Positions 1 to 6,631 of a DNA stretch of 22,915 bases are shown here, piece after piece. The stretch is from contig JALNVF010000039.1 in the NCBI GenBank assembly GCA_023231445.1, positions 1 through 22,915 on the forward strand. The letters run 5' to 3'. A program made the position numbers and the translations under genes. This DNA comes from Treponema sp. (GTDB lineage: Bacteria > Spirochaetota > Spirochaetia > Treponematales > Treponemataceae). The notes below the pieces were generated by a model. The model was not told where the DNA came from. It saw nothing but the letters and a program-made list of their open reading frames with translations, and searched no databases. The stretch's first letter is position 1. Every line of letters begins with the position of its first letter.

Positions 1-462
1 AGACATTGCGCCAACGTTGATTTTCTCGATTCTTCCGTCTGCTGAGATAAGAATACTTGTCGGGATACCCTGAATTCCGTATTTCATTGCAACCGAATCG
101 TCTGCATCAAGTCCTCCTGTAAAGGTATAGCCGTTCTTTTTCATGAAATCGGCACGGGACTTTTCCTGATCGGAAACGCATACTGCAAGGAATGTCAGTT
201 TTGCGCTTTTTTCTCCTGCAAGTTTTACTGACAGCTTGTTCATTTCCGGCAGTTCTGCCCTGCACGGCGGACACCACGTAGCCCAGAAGTGGAGCAGTAC
301 GGCCTTTCCGCGGTAATCGGACAGTTTTACCTGTTTTCCGGTTGACAGCGTAAGCTGAAACTCAGGAGCGGCTGCGCCTTCTTTGATGTTCTGGGCAGAA
401 ACTGCTGAAGCTGCGATGAGCGCGACAAGAATCATAACCGGGAAAATTTTAGTGTGTTTCAT
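1..462 (-). CDS. TlpA/ResA-like periplasmic thioredoxin, 3'-truncated by the window
   Basis: Reading the minus strand from the ATG at 462 gives 154 codons with no stop before the window edge, so the C-terminus is missing. The product starts with a signal peptide (residues 1 to about 23, hydrophobic core ending Ala-Val-Ser-Ala-Gln). It then has a thioredoxin fold of the TlpA/AlpA type: the redox motif WCPPC at residues 63-67, preceded by the typical Leu-His-Phe-Trp-Ala-Thr strand, and the cis-proline segment Gly-Ile-Pro-Thr-Ser near residue 132. This family reduces or isomerises disulfides, or assists cytochrome or metal-site maturation, outside the cytoplasm. The client here is unknown. It is divergent from the purine nucleoside phosphorylase gene. 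No strong ribosome binding site is visible before the ATG. The family call is firm; the exact role is open. Confidence 0.85.
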   Translation of the reverse strand, partial: MKHTKIFPVMILVALIAASAVSAQNIKEGAAAPEFQLTLSTGKQVKLSDYRGKAVLLHFWATWCPPCRAELPEMNKLSVKLAGEKSAKLTFLAVCVSDQEKSRADFMKKNGYTFTGGLDADDSVAMKYGIQGIPTSILISADGRIEKINVGAMS

Positions 463-538
463 GCTTTTATAATACTAAATAAATTGTACAAAATCAAATT
501 TTATGTGTCTTCTATATAAAACACAGGTGCCTGTTGTA

Positions 539-547
539 TGCTATACT
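539..547 (+). promoter_or_regulatory. Extended -10 promoter for the purine nucleoside phosphorylase gene
   Basis: TGC followed by TATACT (542-547) forms an extended -10 element. It would start transcription near 554, just before the AGGAG ribosome binding site at 561-565. No good -35 hexamer is visible, which is common for extended -10 promoters. Confidence 0.4.
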
Positions 548-572
548 GTGTCTCGTATACAGGAGTTTTAGT

Positions 573-1397
573 ATGGATAATCTCATGGAAAAGCTGAATG
601 AAGCAAAGAAGTATATTATTTCATGTGCCGGGCCGGAACCGGCCGATATCTGCATAGTGCTTGGAAGCGGTCTGGGTGATCTTGCCGAGCAGGTTGAAAA
701 TCCTGTCGTCATTCCGTACAAATCAATTCCGAATTTTCCCGTTTCGACAGTACCGGGGCACAAAAGCCGTCTGGTAATCGGTACACTCGAGAACAAACGC
801 GTAATCTGTATGCAGGGCAGGTTTCATTTTTATGAAGGATACAGCATGGATCAGGTTGTATTTCCTGTTCAGGTTATGCACCTGCTCAGTACAGACAATC
901 TGCTGCTCACCAATGCCGCCGGTTGTGTGAACACCGCATGGAAAGCCGGCGACCTTATGATTATTACCGATCATATTAAACTTACAGCAGAGAGTCCTGT
1001 ACGCGGACCGAACTGTGACGAACTCGGCGAGCGTTTTTTTGATATGAGCCGTACGTACAGCAGGGAACTGCAGCAGCTTGCCATGGAATGCGGAACATCT
1101 CTCGGTATAACGCTGCATGAAGGTATATATCAGTACTTTACCGGTCCGCAGTTCGAAACTCCTGCAGAAGTACGGTTTGCGCGTTTGTGCGGCGCCGATG
1201 CTGTGGGTATGTCTACTGTTCCAGAGGCAATCGCGGCAAGTCAGATGCATATGCACACACTCGGTATTTCCTGCCTGACGAATATGGCCGCAGGTATACT
1301 GGATCAGCCGCTTACTCATAAAGAAGTGCTTGAGGCAGGAGAAAAGGTAAAGACTGGTTTTACATCACTAGTAAGAATGATTGTACGGAAATGGTAA
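573..1397 (+). CDS. punA: Purine nucleoside phosphorylase (trimeric, inosine/guanosine type)
   Basis: This 274-residue cytoplasmic enzyme cleaves purine nucleosides with phosphate to free base and ribose-1-phosphate in purine salvage. Visible family motifs, in order, are the N-terminal phosphate loop Leu-Gly-Ser-Gly-Leu-Gly, the Gly-His-Lys-Ser segment, GRFHFYEGYS, LTNAAGCVN, the base and ribose region FTGPQFETPAEVR with Gly-Ala-Asp-Ala-Val-Gly-Met-Ser, and the late CLTNMAAG. Length is normal for the 270-290 aa trimeric family. I chose the ATG at 573 because AGGAG lies eight bases upstream; a longer in-frame start at 534 has no ribosome binding site and overlaps the likely promoter. It is followed by pyruvate kinase after a 64-base gap that holds a TACA-N4-TGTA palindrome. 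Confidence 0.92.
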   Translation: MDNLMEKLNEAKKYIISCAGPEPADICIVLGSGLGDLAEQVENPVVIPYKSIPNFPVSTVPGHKSRLVIGTLENKRVICMQGRFHFYEGYSMDQVVFPVQVMHLLSTDNLLLTNAAGCVNTAWKAGDLMIITDHIKLTAESPVRGPNCDELGERFFDMSRTYSRELQQLAMECGTSLGITLHEGIYQYFTGPQFETPAEVRFARLCGADAVGMSTVPEAIAASQMHMHTLGISCLTNMAAGILDQPLTHKEVLEAGEKVKTGFTSLVRMIVRKW

Positions 1398-1411
1398 TTA
1401 TCAGCAGAAAA

Positions 1412-1425
1412 CTACATTTATGTAG
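1412..1425. promoter_or_regulatory. TACA-N4-TGTA palindrome upstream of pyruvate kinase
   Basis: CTACATTTATGTAG is an inverted repeat with 6-base arms. It abuts a possible -35 element TTGATT (1426-1431). The same core occurs before nifA, nifH, modA and the second molybdate-type transporter, so I read it as an operator of a shared regulator. The regulator is not identified. Confidence 0.55.
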
Positions 1426-1461
1426 TTGATTTTCATTCTCTGAATCTGAAATATTAATAAT

Positions 1462-3258
1462 ATGATAACCCGGAAAACGAAAATCGTATGCTCGATAGGA
1501 CCGTCTTCGGACAGTGATGAGATTGTACGCGGACTTATTCTTGCGGGAATGAATGTTGCGCGGTTCAATTTTTCACACGGCACGTATGCATGGCATAAGT
1601 CTGCAATGGATCGTGTTAAACGTATATCTGCAGAATTAAAGATTCCTGTTGCACTTATGCTTGATACGAAAGGACCGGAAATCAGAACCGGCATAACGGA
1701 GAACGGAAAAATTATTAAAATTACTTCAGGAGACTGTTTTGAAGTTATTTCTGATGAATCAGAATGTTATGGCTCGTTCAACGGAAAGCCCGGACATATT
1801 TCCCTGTCGTGGAAGTCTGCTGCCGGGCGGATAGTTCCCGGTAATAAAATACTTATTGCCGACGGCCTTATTCAGTTTGACGTAGATTCTGTTTCTGAAC
1901 AGACGATACACTGTACCGCACACAATTCAGGTGAAATCGGCAGCAGAAAAAATGTTAATATAATCGGAGTACACGCAGGTCTTCCCATAATGTCCGGACA
2001 GGATAAAAGTGATATTGCGTTTGGCGTTGAACAGGATGTTGATTTTATTGCTGCAAGCTTTGTCAGCTTCCCGGAAGAAGTCGTGCAGATACGCGAATAT
2101 CTGGCCGAACTCGGCAGCAAAGCACACATTGTTTCAAAGATAGAAAATGAAGAGGGACTTGATAATATAGACCGCATCATTGAAGAATCCGATGGTATTA
2201 TGGTTGCACGCGGAGATCTTGGTGTGCAGGTTGCCACGGAACGGATACCGCTTGCTCAGAAAAGTATAATAAGCAGATGCAGAAAAGCAGGCACACCCGT
2301 AATTACCGCGACGCAGATGCTTGACTCGATGATTGTGAATCCCCGGCCTACCAGAGCGGAACTTACCGATGTGGCAAATGCTGTATTTGACGGTACCGAT
2401 GCGGTCATGCTTTCGGGAGAGACGGCAGGCGGTAAATATCCTGTCGAAGCTGTTGAAACTATGGCCCGTATTGTAACGACTGCCGAAGAATCGGAGGAAT
2501 ACAAAAAACGCATGATGGAAATTGACCGTACGTACGAGACAGGAAACGACATAGGCCGTCTTGTTGCGCATAGTGCGTTCATGCTTGCTTCCGATATAAA
2601 GGCAAAGGCCGTTATAACACCGACCCTGCATGGAAATACAGCGGGGATGATCAGCAGTTTCCGTCCTGAACAGATTGTTATTGCAGTTACTCCCGATGAA
2701 CAGATTGCGCGTCAGCTTATGCTTAACTGGGGTGTATATCCGATACTATGCAGTTTCACAAATGATTCCGAGGAAATGGTACAGCAGTCCGTAAAAACTG
2801 CACTTGATGAAAAAGCTGTTTCCCTTTCGGATAGTGTCGTAATGGTTGCCGGAATACCGCTGCACAGTCCGCTTATGGCAAATACGATCAGAGTAATTCT
2901 TGTCGGTAATGTTCTTGCCCGGGGAACGTGCTGCGGATGTGCTGATTTATCGTCTCCTCAGGTTTCCGGACGTATTGTCCGCGGGGACAGCCCTGTCGAA
3001 GCAATGAAACGTGCTGCAGACACAAAGTCTCCTGTCCTTGTCTGCTGGCGGATTACAGAAAGCTACATACCTGTGCTGCGTATTGTCGACGGCGTGATTG
3101 CCGAATTCGGGAGCGACCTGAACGACGATATACTGAAGAAAATTAATAAAAAACTTGTATGGGTGACCGATGTCCCTGATGCACTTCGTAATCTGGAAAC
3201 AGGTCTTTCTGTAACAATCGATGGCAGCAGGGGACTCGTGTATGAAGGATTATTATAA
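1462..3258 (+). CDS. pyk: Pyruvate kinase with degenerate C-terminal PEP-utiliser domain
   Basis: The enzyme converts phosphoenolpyruvate and ADP to pyruvate and ATP at the end of glycolysis. The 598 aa chain opens with the RKTKIVCSIGPSS strand and the substrate residues Arg34, Asn36 and Ser38. It continues with LDTKGPEIRTG (67-77), the catalytic-lysine signature SKIENEEGLDN around Lys226, GDLG (251-254) and the MLSGETAGGKYPVEA segment. A normal pyruvate kinase ends near 475 aa. The extra part (about 490-598) resembles the swivelling phosphohistidine domain of PEP-utilising enzymes (Pro-Val-Leu-Val near its start, VTIDGSRGLVYEG at its end), but the usual Gly-Gly-x-Thr-x-His active-site motif is gone. 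ATG 1462 has no clear ribosome binding site, yet any later start would remove the conserved first strand. Upstream lies a TACA-N4-TGTA palindrome. Confidence 0.93.
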   Translation: MITRKTKIVCSIGPSSDSDEIVRGLILAGMNVARFNFSHGTYAWHKSAMDRVKRISAELKIPVALMLDTKGPEIRTGITENGKIIKITSGDCFEVISDESECYGSFNGKPGHISLSWKSAAGRIVPGNKILIADGLIQFDVDSVSEQTIHCTAHNSGEIGSRKNVNIIGVHAGLPIMSGQDKSDIAFGVEQDVDFIAASFVSFPEEVVQIREYLAELGSKAHIVSKIENEEGLDNIDRIIEESDGIMVARGDLGVQVATERIPLAQKSIISRCRKAGTPVITATQMLDSMIVNPRPTRAELTDVANAVFDGTDAVMLSGETAGGKYPVEAVETMARIVTTAEESEEYKKRMMEIDRTYETGNDIGRLVAHSAFMLASDIKAKAVITPTLHGNTAGMISSFRPEQIVIAVTPDEQIARQLMLNWGVYPILCSFTNDSEEMVQQSVKTALDEKAVSLSDSVVMVAGIPLHSPLMANTIRVILVGNVLARGTCCGCADLSSPQVSGRIVRGDSPVEAMKRAADTKSPVLVCWRITESYIPVLRIVDGVIAEFGSDLNDDILKKINKKLVWVTDVPDALRNLETGLSVTIDGSRGLVYEGLL

Positions 3259-3261
3259 AAA

Positions 3262-3300
3262 GCAGAGCTGCCACACAGGAGGAAGATACAGCAGCTCTGC
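3262..3300 (-). terminator. Intrinsic terminator between pyk and mop, best on the minus strand
   Basis: GCAGAGCTGC (3262-3271) and GCAGCTCTGC (3291-3300) form a perfect 10-bp stem with a 19-base loop. Read on the minus strand it is followed directly by a T-rich run, so it fits the end of the nifA-nif11-mop operon. On the plus strand it sits three bases after the pyk stop but lacks a T tract. A smaller hairpin, CAGTAT/ATACTG at 3333-3352, lies between it and the mop stop. Confidence 0.7.
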
Positions 3301-3352
3301 AGATACTTCAGATTAAGTCATCGTGGTTTAATCAGTATGTCCCGGAATACTG

Positions 3353-3562
3353 TCAGTCTACACCGACCATGACATTTGTTGCTTTTACAATAGCCGTCGC
3401 CGGAACACCCGGCTTAAGGCCAAGCTCTTCTATAGCGCTCATTGAAATTGTTGCAGACATTACATTCCCTCCGCCGATGTCGATGGCAACAATACCGTTG
3501 ACTGCACCTTCCGTTACCGATTTTACCGTTCCTTTGAACTGATTCCGTGCGCTGAGTTTCAT
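3353..3562 (-). CDS. mop: Molbindin-type molybdate/tungstate-binding protein (single Mop domain)
   Basis: This 69 aa protein is one complete Mop/TOBE domain: MKLSARNQFKG at the start, an internal Val-Asn-Gly-Ile-Val strand, Ser-Ala-Thr-Ile-Ser, then Leu-Gly-Leu-Lys-Pro-Gly and a final Ala-Ile-Val-Lys-Ala-Thr-Asn-Val-Met-Val-Gly strand. Molbindins of this size assemble into oligomers that hold oxyanions such as molybdate in the cytoplasm and are thought to store or buffer it. Its ATG overlaps the stop of the upstream nif11 gene by four bases (ATGA), so the two are translationally coupled. AGGGAG lies upstream as a ribosome binding site. Its place behind a nif activator suggests molybdenum homeostasis for nitrogenase. 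Confidence 0.9.
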   Translation of the reverse strand: MKLSARNQFKGTVKSVTEGAVNGIVAIDIGGGNVMSATISMSAIEELGLKPGVPATAIVKATNVMVGVD

Positions 3563-3945
3563 TTTTTACTCCCTGTCTGTTTTTCTGCAGACGATTCCTG
3601 TCTTATTTCTTCAGGCGTTTTGCCGCTTTGAAGTTTCGTATAATTCGTACAGGTGCTTCGAACTGAACATGCATAGCAGATAGAGAGAGGATCAGGTTCT
3701 TCACCTCCTGTCTGCATTTCATACCACATTTTAAGTTCAGCCATTTCATCCAGTTCATCTTCATCCTGTGCCTGTGTTTTCAATTCTGCAAACGCACGTG
3801 TAACATCCAGACCGGAAAAATCAATTCCTGCTTTCCGGGCTGCACAGAGTACTTCCTGTTTTGATTTGCATTCATATACCTGCCGTCTGAACGAAGAATC
3901 ATTTCTGCATTTGAGAATGAATTTTTTTGCATTGTATACGCTCAT
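3559..3945 (-). CDS. Nif11-domain protein with cysteine-containing tail
   Basis: The N-terminal part (about 1-52) matches the Nif11 pattern: a helix with Phe/Leu-rich positions, Asp-x-x-Phe-Arg, then Ala-Arg-Lys-Ala-Gly-Ile-Asp-Phe-Ser. Nif11 proteins occur in many nif clusters with unknown function; the same domain also serves as leader of some ribosomal peptides. Here it is followed by an acidic helix (61-72), a Gly-Gly at 80-81, and a tail with Cys90, Cys93 and Cys99 (C-x2-C-x5-C) plus further cysteines at 13, 26 and 34. No peptide-modifying enzyme or exporter is nearby, so a metal or iron-sulfur role is as likely as a peptide precursor. GGAGG at 3951-3955 sets the ATG at 3945, 14 bases after the nifA stop. 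Function is not established. Confidence 0.75.
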   Translation of the reverse strand: MSVYNAKKFILKCRNDSSFRRQVYECKSKQEVLCAARKAGIDFSGLDVTRAFAELKTQAQDEDELDEMAELKMWYEMQTGGEEPDPLSICYACSVRSTCTNYTKLQSGKTPEEIRQESSAEKQTGSKK

Positions 3946-3959
3946 GGATACCTCCGGTA

Positions 3960-5471
3960 TTAATGCCGCAGTTTATATTTTGAAACCCGTAATCCTATAA
4001 TTCGTTCAGTTATTCCGAGTGCATCGGCCGTTTTAGCCATATTTCCGTTGTTTTTATCAAGTTCATTCTGGATAACTTCCCGCTCGACTGAATCTAGAAT
4101 CTGATACAGTGTTCCATTTTTTTCGTCTCCGTCTTCCGACGGTTTCTGCATGACAGTCGGAAGATGGTAACTGTGAATTATTTCGTCTGTCGAAAGTATG
4201 ACTGCCCGTTCTATGCAGTTAGAGAGTTCCCGTATGTTTCCCGGCCAGTCGTATGCCATCATCAGGTTCATTGCAGGTTGAGCTACCGCCTTTATTTCTT
4301 TATTCTGTTCTTTTGCATACATTTCAACAAAGTGATTTATAAGCAGCGGAATATCCGTGCGTCTTTCCCTTAACGGAGGTATAACGAGAGGAAAAACATT
4401 AAGCCGGTAAAAAAGATCAACACGGAATTTTCCTTCTTTTATAAGTTCCTGAAGATCACGGTTTGTAGCTGCTATAACGCGTATATCGGCATGAATTGTG
4501 GCTGTACCGCCGATGCGTTCAAATTCGTGTTCCTGTAGTACCCTGAGAAATTTTCCCTGCAGGGATAGCGGCATTTCTCCGATTTCGTCAAGAAATATGG
4601 TACCGCAGCTGGCAAGTTCAAACTTTCCCCGCTGCATCGTTTTAGCATCGGTGAATGCACCTTTTTCATGACCGAACAGTTCGCTTTCTATGATTGATTC
4701 AGGAAGTGCTGCACAATTTATTGTAATAAACGGTTTGTCGGCTCTGCCTGAGCAATAATGTATTGCCTGTGCGAATTTTTCCTTCCCCACACCGCTTTCT
4801 CCGAGCAGCAGGACTGTCGTATTCGTCCGTGCAACCTGCTGCATCTGCACATACAGGTTTTTCATTATTTTACTTTCTCCTATAATATTCTGCGGACGAT
4901 ATCCACTGTGAAGCTCCGCCTGCAGTCTGAAATTTTCTTTTTGGAGTGCTTCGACTTCTTCAATATTTTCCTGCCGCATGTGGACGGTCAGACTGACAAT
5001 TGATGCAGCGATCATAAGAAGTTTTGTGTAGGTTTGAAGTTTAAAAGCCGATTCCCATTTGAGTGTAATGCTGAGTGCGCCGATTACTTCTGTATCTGTT
5101 TTTATAGGAACACAGACGAAAGACTGTTCTGCCTTGAGCTTCTTGTGCATTCCTGTTCTGTCCAGAAAAGCCGGTTCCTGACTGATTTTTTCGACAATGA
5201 CAGGATTCCCTGTATCGTAAACTTTACCGGTGATGCCTTCACCTTTATGATAGATGCCGCGTTTTGCTTCTTCTATACTCATTCCGTAGAACGATTGAAT
5301 TTCAATCTGGCCATCTGTTCTGTTTAAAATAGTGATGGAGCCTGAAAGTATCTGATGGTAGTTTGCGATTTGTCCAAGTACCGTCTGCATTGCAATATCA
5401 AGATCGATATTACCTGACAAAAATGTACTGATTTCATAAAACAGCTGTAATTCGCGAGGTGTATTATCCAT
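3960..5471 (-). CDS. nifA: NifA/AnfA-type sigma-54-dependent activator
   Basis: This 503 aa protein has the standard three-part layout. A GAF sensor domain occupies about 10-165. An AAA+ domain spans about 192-430, with Walker A GESGVGKE (224-231), Walker B in TIFLDEIGEM (291-300) and a FYRLNVFPL segment. A Fis-type helix-turn-helix lies at about 475-500. It should activate the sigma-54 promoter of the divergent nifH operon. The sigma-54 contact loop reads GAFTDA (271-276) instead of the usual GAFTGA. The short linker before the DNA-binding domain has no cysteine pair, unlike the oxygen-sensitive rhizobial NifA. The HTH segment Ile-Thr-Glu-Arg-Ile-Ile-Gly-Leu-Arg-Val looks AnfA-like, but only a molybdenum system is present. 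The ATG at 5471 is preceded by GAGGAGG; the 62-codon longer open frame has no such signal and runs through the promoter. First gene of nifA-nif11-mop. Confidence 0.88.
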   Translation of the reverse strand: MDNTPRELQLFYEISTFLSGNIDLDIAMQTVLGQIANYHQILSGSITILNRTDGQIEIQSFYGMSIEEAKRGIYHKGEGITGKVYDTGNPVIVEKISQEPAFLDRTGMHKKLKAEQSFVCVPIKTDTEVIGALSITLKWESAFKLQTYTKLLMIAASIVSLTVHMRQENIEEVEALQKENFRLQAELHSGYRPQNIIGESKIMKNLYVQMQQVARTNTTVLLLGESGVGKEKFAQAIHYCSGRADKPFITINCAALPESIIESELFGHEKGAFTDAKTMQRGKFELASCGTIFLDEIGEMPLSLQGKFLRVLQEHEFERIGGTATIHADIRVIAATNRDLQELIKEGKFRVDLFYRLNVFPLVIPPLRERRTDIPLLINHFVEMYAKEQNKEIKAVAQPAMNLMMAYDWPGNIRELSNCIERAVILSTDEIIHSYHLPTVMQKPSEDGDEKNGTLYQILDSVEREVIQNELDKNNGNMAKTADALGITERIIGLRVSKYKLRH

Positions 5472-5487
5472 AGGTATGCCTCCTCTG

Positions 5488-5505
5488 GAATACACCTTTG
5501 TATTC
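5488..5505. promoter_or_regulatory. TACA-N4-TGTA palindrome in the nifA leader
   Basis: GAATACA-CCTT-TGTATTC is a perfect 7-bp-arm inverted repeat. It lies about 10-25 bases downstream of the predicted nifA transcription start (near 5513) and just before the ribosome binding site. A bound protein there would block transcription or early elongation, so repression is the natural reading. Confidence 0.55.
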
Positions 5506-5519
5506 TTATAGTTAAAAAA

Positions 5520-5548
5520 ATTAAAACACAAACGAAAAGATGTGTCAA
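5520..5548 (-). promoter_or_regulatory. Sigma-70 promoter of nifA-nif11-mop
   Basis: On the minus strand TTGACA (5548-5543) and TTTAAT (5525-5520) are separated by exactly 17 bases, close to the housekeeping consensus. Transcription should start near 5513. The activator gene therefore appears not to depend on sigma-54 itself. Confidence 0.7.
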
Positions 5549-5590
5549 TAAAAGTATGATTACAAAATTGAAGGTTTTGCCAATAATAAG

Positions 5591-5604
5591 CTACAAAAAT
5601 GTAA
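5591..5604. promoter_or_regulatory. TACA-N4-TGTA site upstream of nifH
   Basis: CTACAAAAATGTAA here is identical, base for base over 14 positions, to the reverse complement of the site upstream of modA (17672-17685). It lies about 150 bases before the predicted nifH start and about 80 bases before the nifA start, so it could serve either direction. Confidence 0.55.
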
Positions 5605-5648
5605 CCGGAAATATTATTAAATAATCCCGGTCTGTTTATTAACAGGTA

Positions 5649-5665
5649 GTTTTTCACTGAAAAAC
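5649..5665. promoter_or_regulatory. Candidate activator-binding dyad upstream of the nifH promoter
   Basis: GTTTTTCA-C-TGAAAAAC is a perfect 8-bp-arm palindrome centred about 92 bases before the predicted nifH start. That is the usual distance for an upstream site of a sigma-54 activator. It is a candidate for NifA binding only; the classical TGT-N10-ACA motif is not seen. Confidence 0.35.
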
Positions 5666-5722
5666 CGGAAAATTTACAACTAATTCTGCATTTTTTTGAA
5701 AATAATTTTGTTTTTCCTGAAT

Positions 5723-5738
5723 TGGCACAAATATTGCA
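5723..5738 (+). promoter_or_regulatory. Sigma-54 promoter of the nif operon
   Basis: TGGCAC at 5723-5728 and TTGCA at 5734-5738 match the -24/-12 consensus. The invariant GG and GC have the correct spacing (second G at 5725, C at 5737). Start is predicted near 5749, leaving a leader of about 34 bases to the nifH ATG. The divergent NifA-type activator fits this promoter class. Confidence 0.88.
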
Positions 5739-5782
5739 ATCTGCAGTATAACACTCCGGTTTTCCGGGAAGGAGAAATAAAA

Positions 5783-6607
5783 ATGAGAAAAATAGCTATT
5801 TATGGTAAGGGCGGCATTGGTAAGTCAACTACAACACAGAACACTGTTGCTGCTCTTGCGGAAATGGGGAAGCACATGATGGTTGTCGGGTGTGATCCGA
5901 AAGCAGATTCAACCCGCCTCCTTCTGAACGGTCTTGCACAGCAGACTGTTCTTGATACGCTGCGGAATGAAGGTGACGATCTTGATCTTGACGATGTTGT
6001 AAAAACCGGATTTAAAGGAACCCGCTGTGTTGAATCAGGCGGCCCGGAACCGGGTGTAGGCTGTGCAGGGCGTGGCATTATCACTTCAATAAATCTGCTT
6101 GAACAGCTTGGTGCGTTTGATCCGAAGTATCAGCTTGATTACTGCTTTTACGATGTTCTTGGAGACGTTGTATGCGGCGGTTTTGCCATGCCTATACGCG
6201 ACGGTAAAGCACAGGAGATATATATTGTCTGTTCCGGAGAAATGATGGCCATGTATGCAGCAAACAATATATGTAAAGGTATCCGTAAATTTGCGGAAAC
6301 AGGGACTGTCCGTCTTGGCGGATTGATATGCAACAGCCGTAAGACCGACAGAGAAGACGAACTTATAAAAGCTCTTGCGGAAAAAATCGGAACGCAGATG
6401 ATTTACTTTGTTCCCCGTGACAACGTCGTACAGCGTGCTGAAATTAACAAAAAGACAGTAATTGATTACGACCCCACGGATCCACAGGCTGACCAGTACC
6501 GCAATCTTGCAAAGGCAATAGAAAACAACAAAATGTTTGTCATCCCGAAGCCGCTGGAGATGCCTGAACTGGAAAAACTGCTCATGGAATTCGGCTTAGC
6601 CAACTAA
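5783..6607 (+). CDS. nifH: Nitrogenase iron protein (dinitrogenase reductase)
   Basis: NifH is the homodimeric ATP-driven reductase that passes electrons to NifDK and also takes part in cofactor assembly. The 274 aa sequence shows the P-loop GKGGIGKS (8-15) and the switch region VGCDPKADSTR. The two cluster ligands are Cys94 in GVGCAGRG and Cys131 in VVCGGFAMP. Arg97 is the position that DraT can ADP-ribosylate in other species, but no draT or draG is seen here. I chose the ATG at 5783 because GGAG lies at 5771-5774; the 29-codon longer open frame overlaps the promoter. It opens the nif operon under the sigma-54 promoter. Sequence character is that of the anaerobe (cluster III) group; a phylogeny would be needed to be sure. 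Confidence 0.97.
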   Translation: MRKIAIYGKGGIGKSTTTQNTVAALAEMGKHMMVVGCDPKADSTRLLLNGLAQQTVLDTLRNEGDDLDLDDVVKTGFKGTRCVESGGPEPGVGCAGRGIITSINLLEQLGAFDPKYQLDYCFYDVLGDVVCGGFAMPIRDGKAQEIYIVCSGEMMAMYAANNICKGIRKFAETGTVRLGGLICNSRKTDREDELIKALAEKIGTQMIYFVPRDNVVQRAEINKKTVIDYDPTDPQADQYRNLAKAIENNKMFVIPKPLEMPELEKLLMEFGLAN

Positions 6608-6631
6608 ACAGACGGAAATAAGGAGAAGAAA

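Larger units (their letters stand above)
5472..5782. promoter_or_regulatory. Divergent nifA-nifH control region (overview)
   Basis: This 311-base AT-rich gap has no gene. Starting from the nifA side it holds the nifA ribosome binding site, a palindrome at 5488-5505 and the nifA sigma-70 promoter (5520-5548). Next come a second TACA-N4-TGTA site (5591-5604), an ATTATT-A-AATAAT dyad (5613-5625) and a CTGTT-TATT-AACAG dyad (5632-5645). A longer dyad at 5649-5665 is followed by the sigma-54 promoter (5723-5738) and the nifH ribosome binding site. The 9-mer AACCGGAAA is repeated at 5603 and 5663. Classical NifA sites (TGT-N10-ACA) are not evident. Confidence 0.7.

Noticed and set aside
5472..5657. 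A 62-codon N-terminal extension of NifA
   Set aside because: It would translate through the predicted promoter and operator and has no ribosome binding site. The ATG at 5471 has a near-perfect GAGGAGG.
5696..5782. A 29-codon N-terminal extension of NifH
   Set aside because: It overlaps the sigma-54 promoter, and NifH conservation begins at the ATG at 5783.
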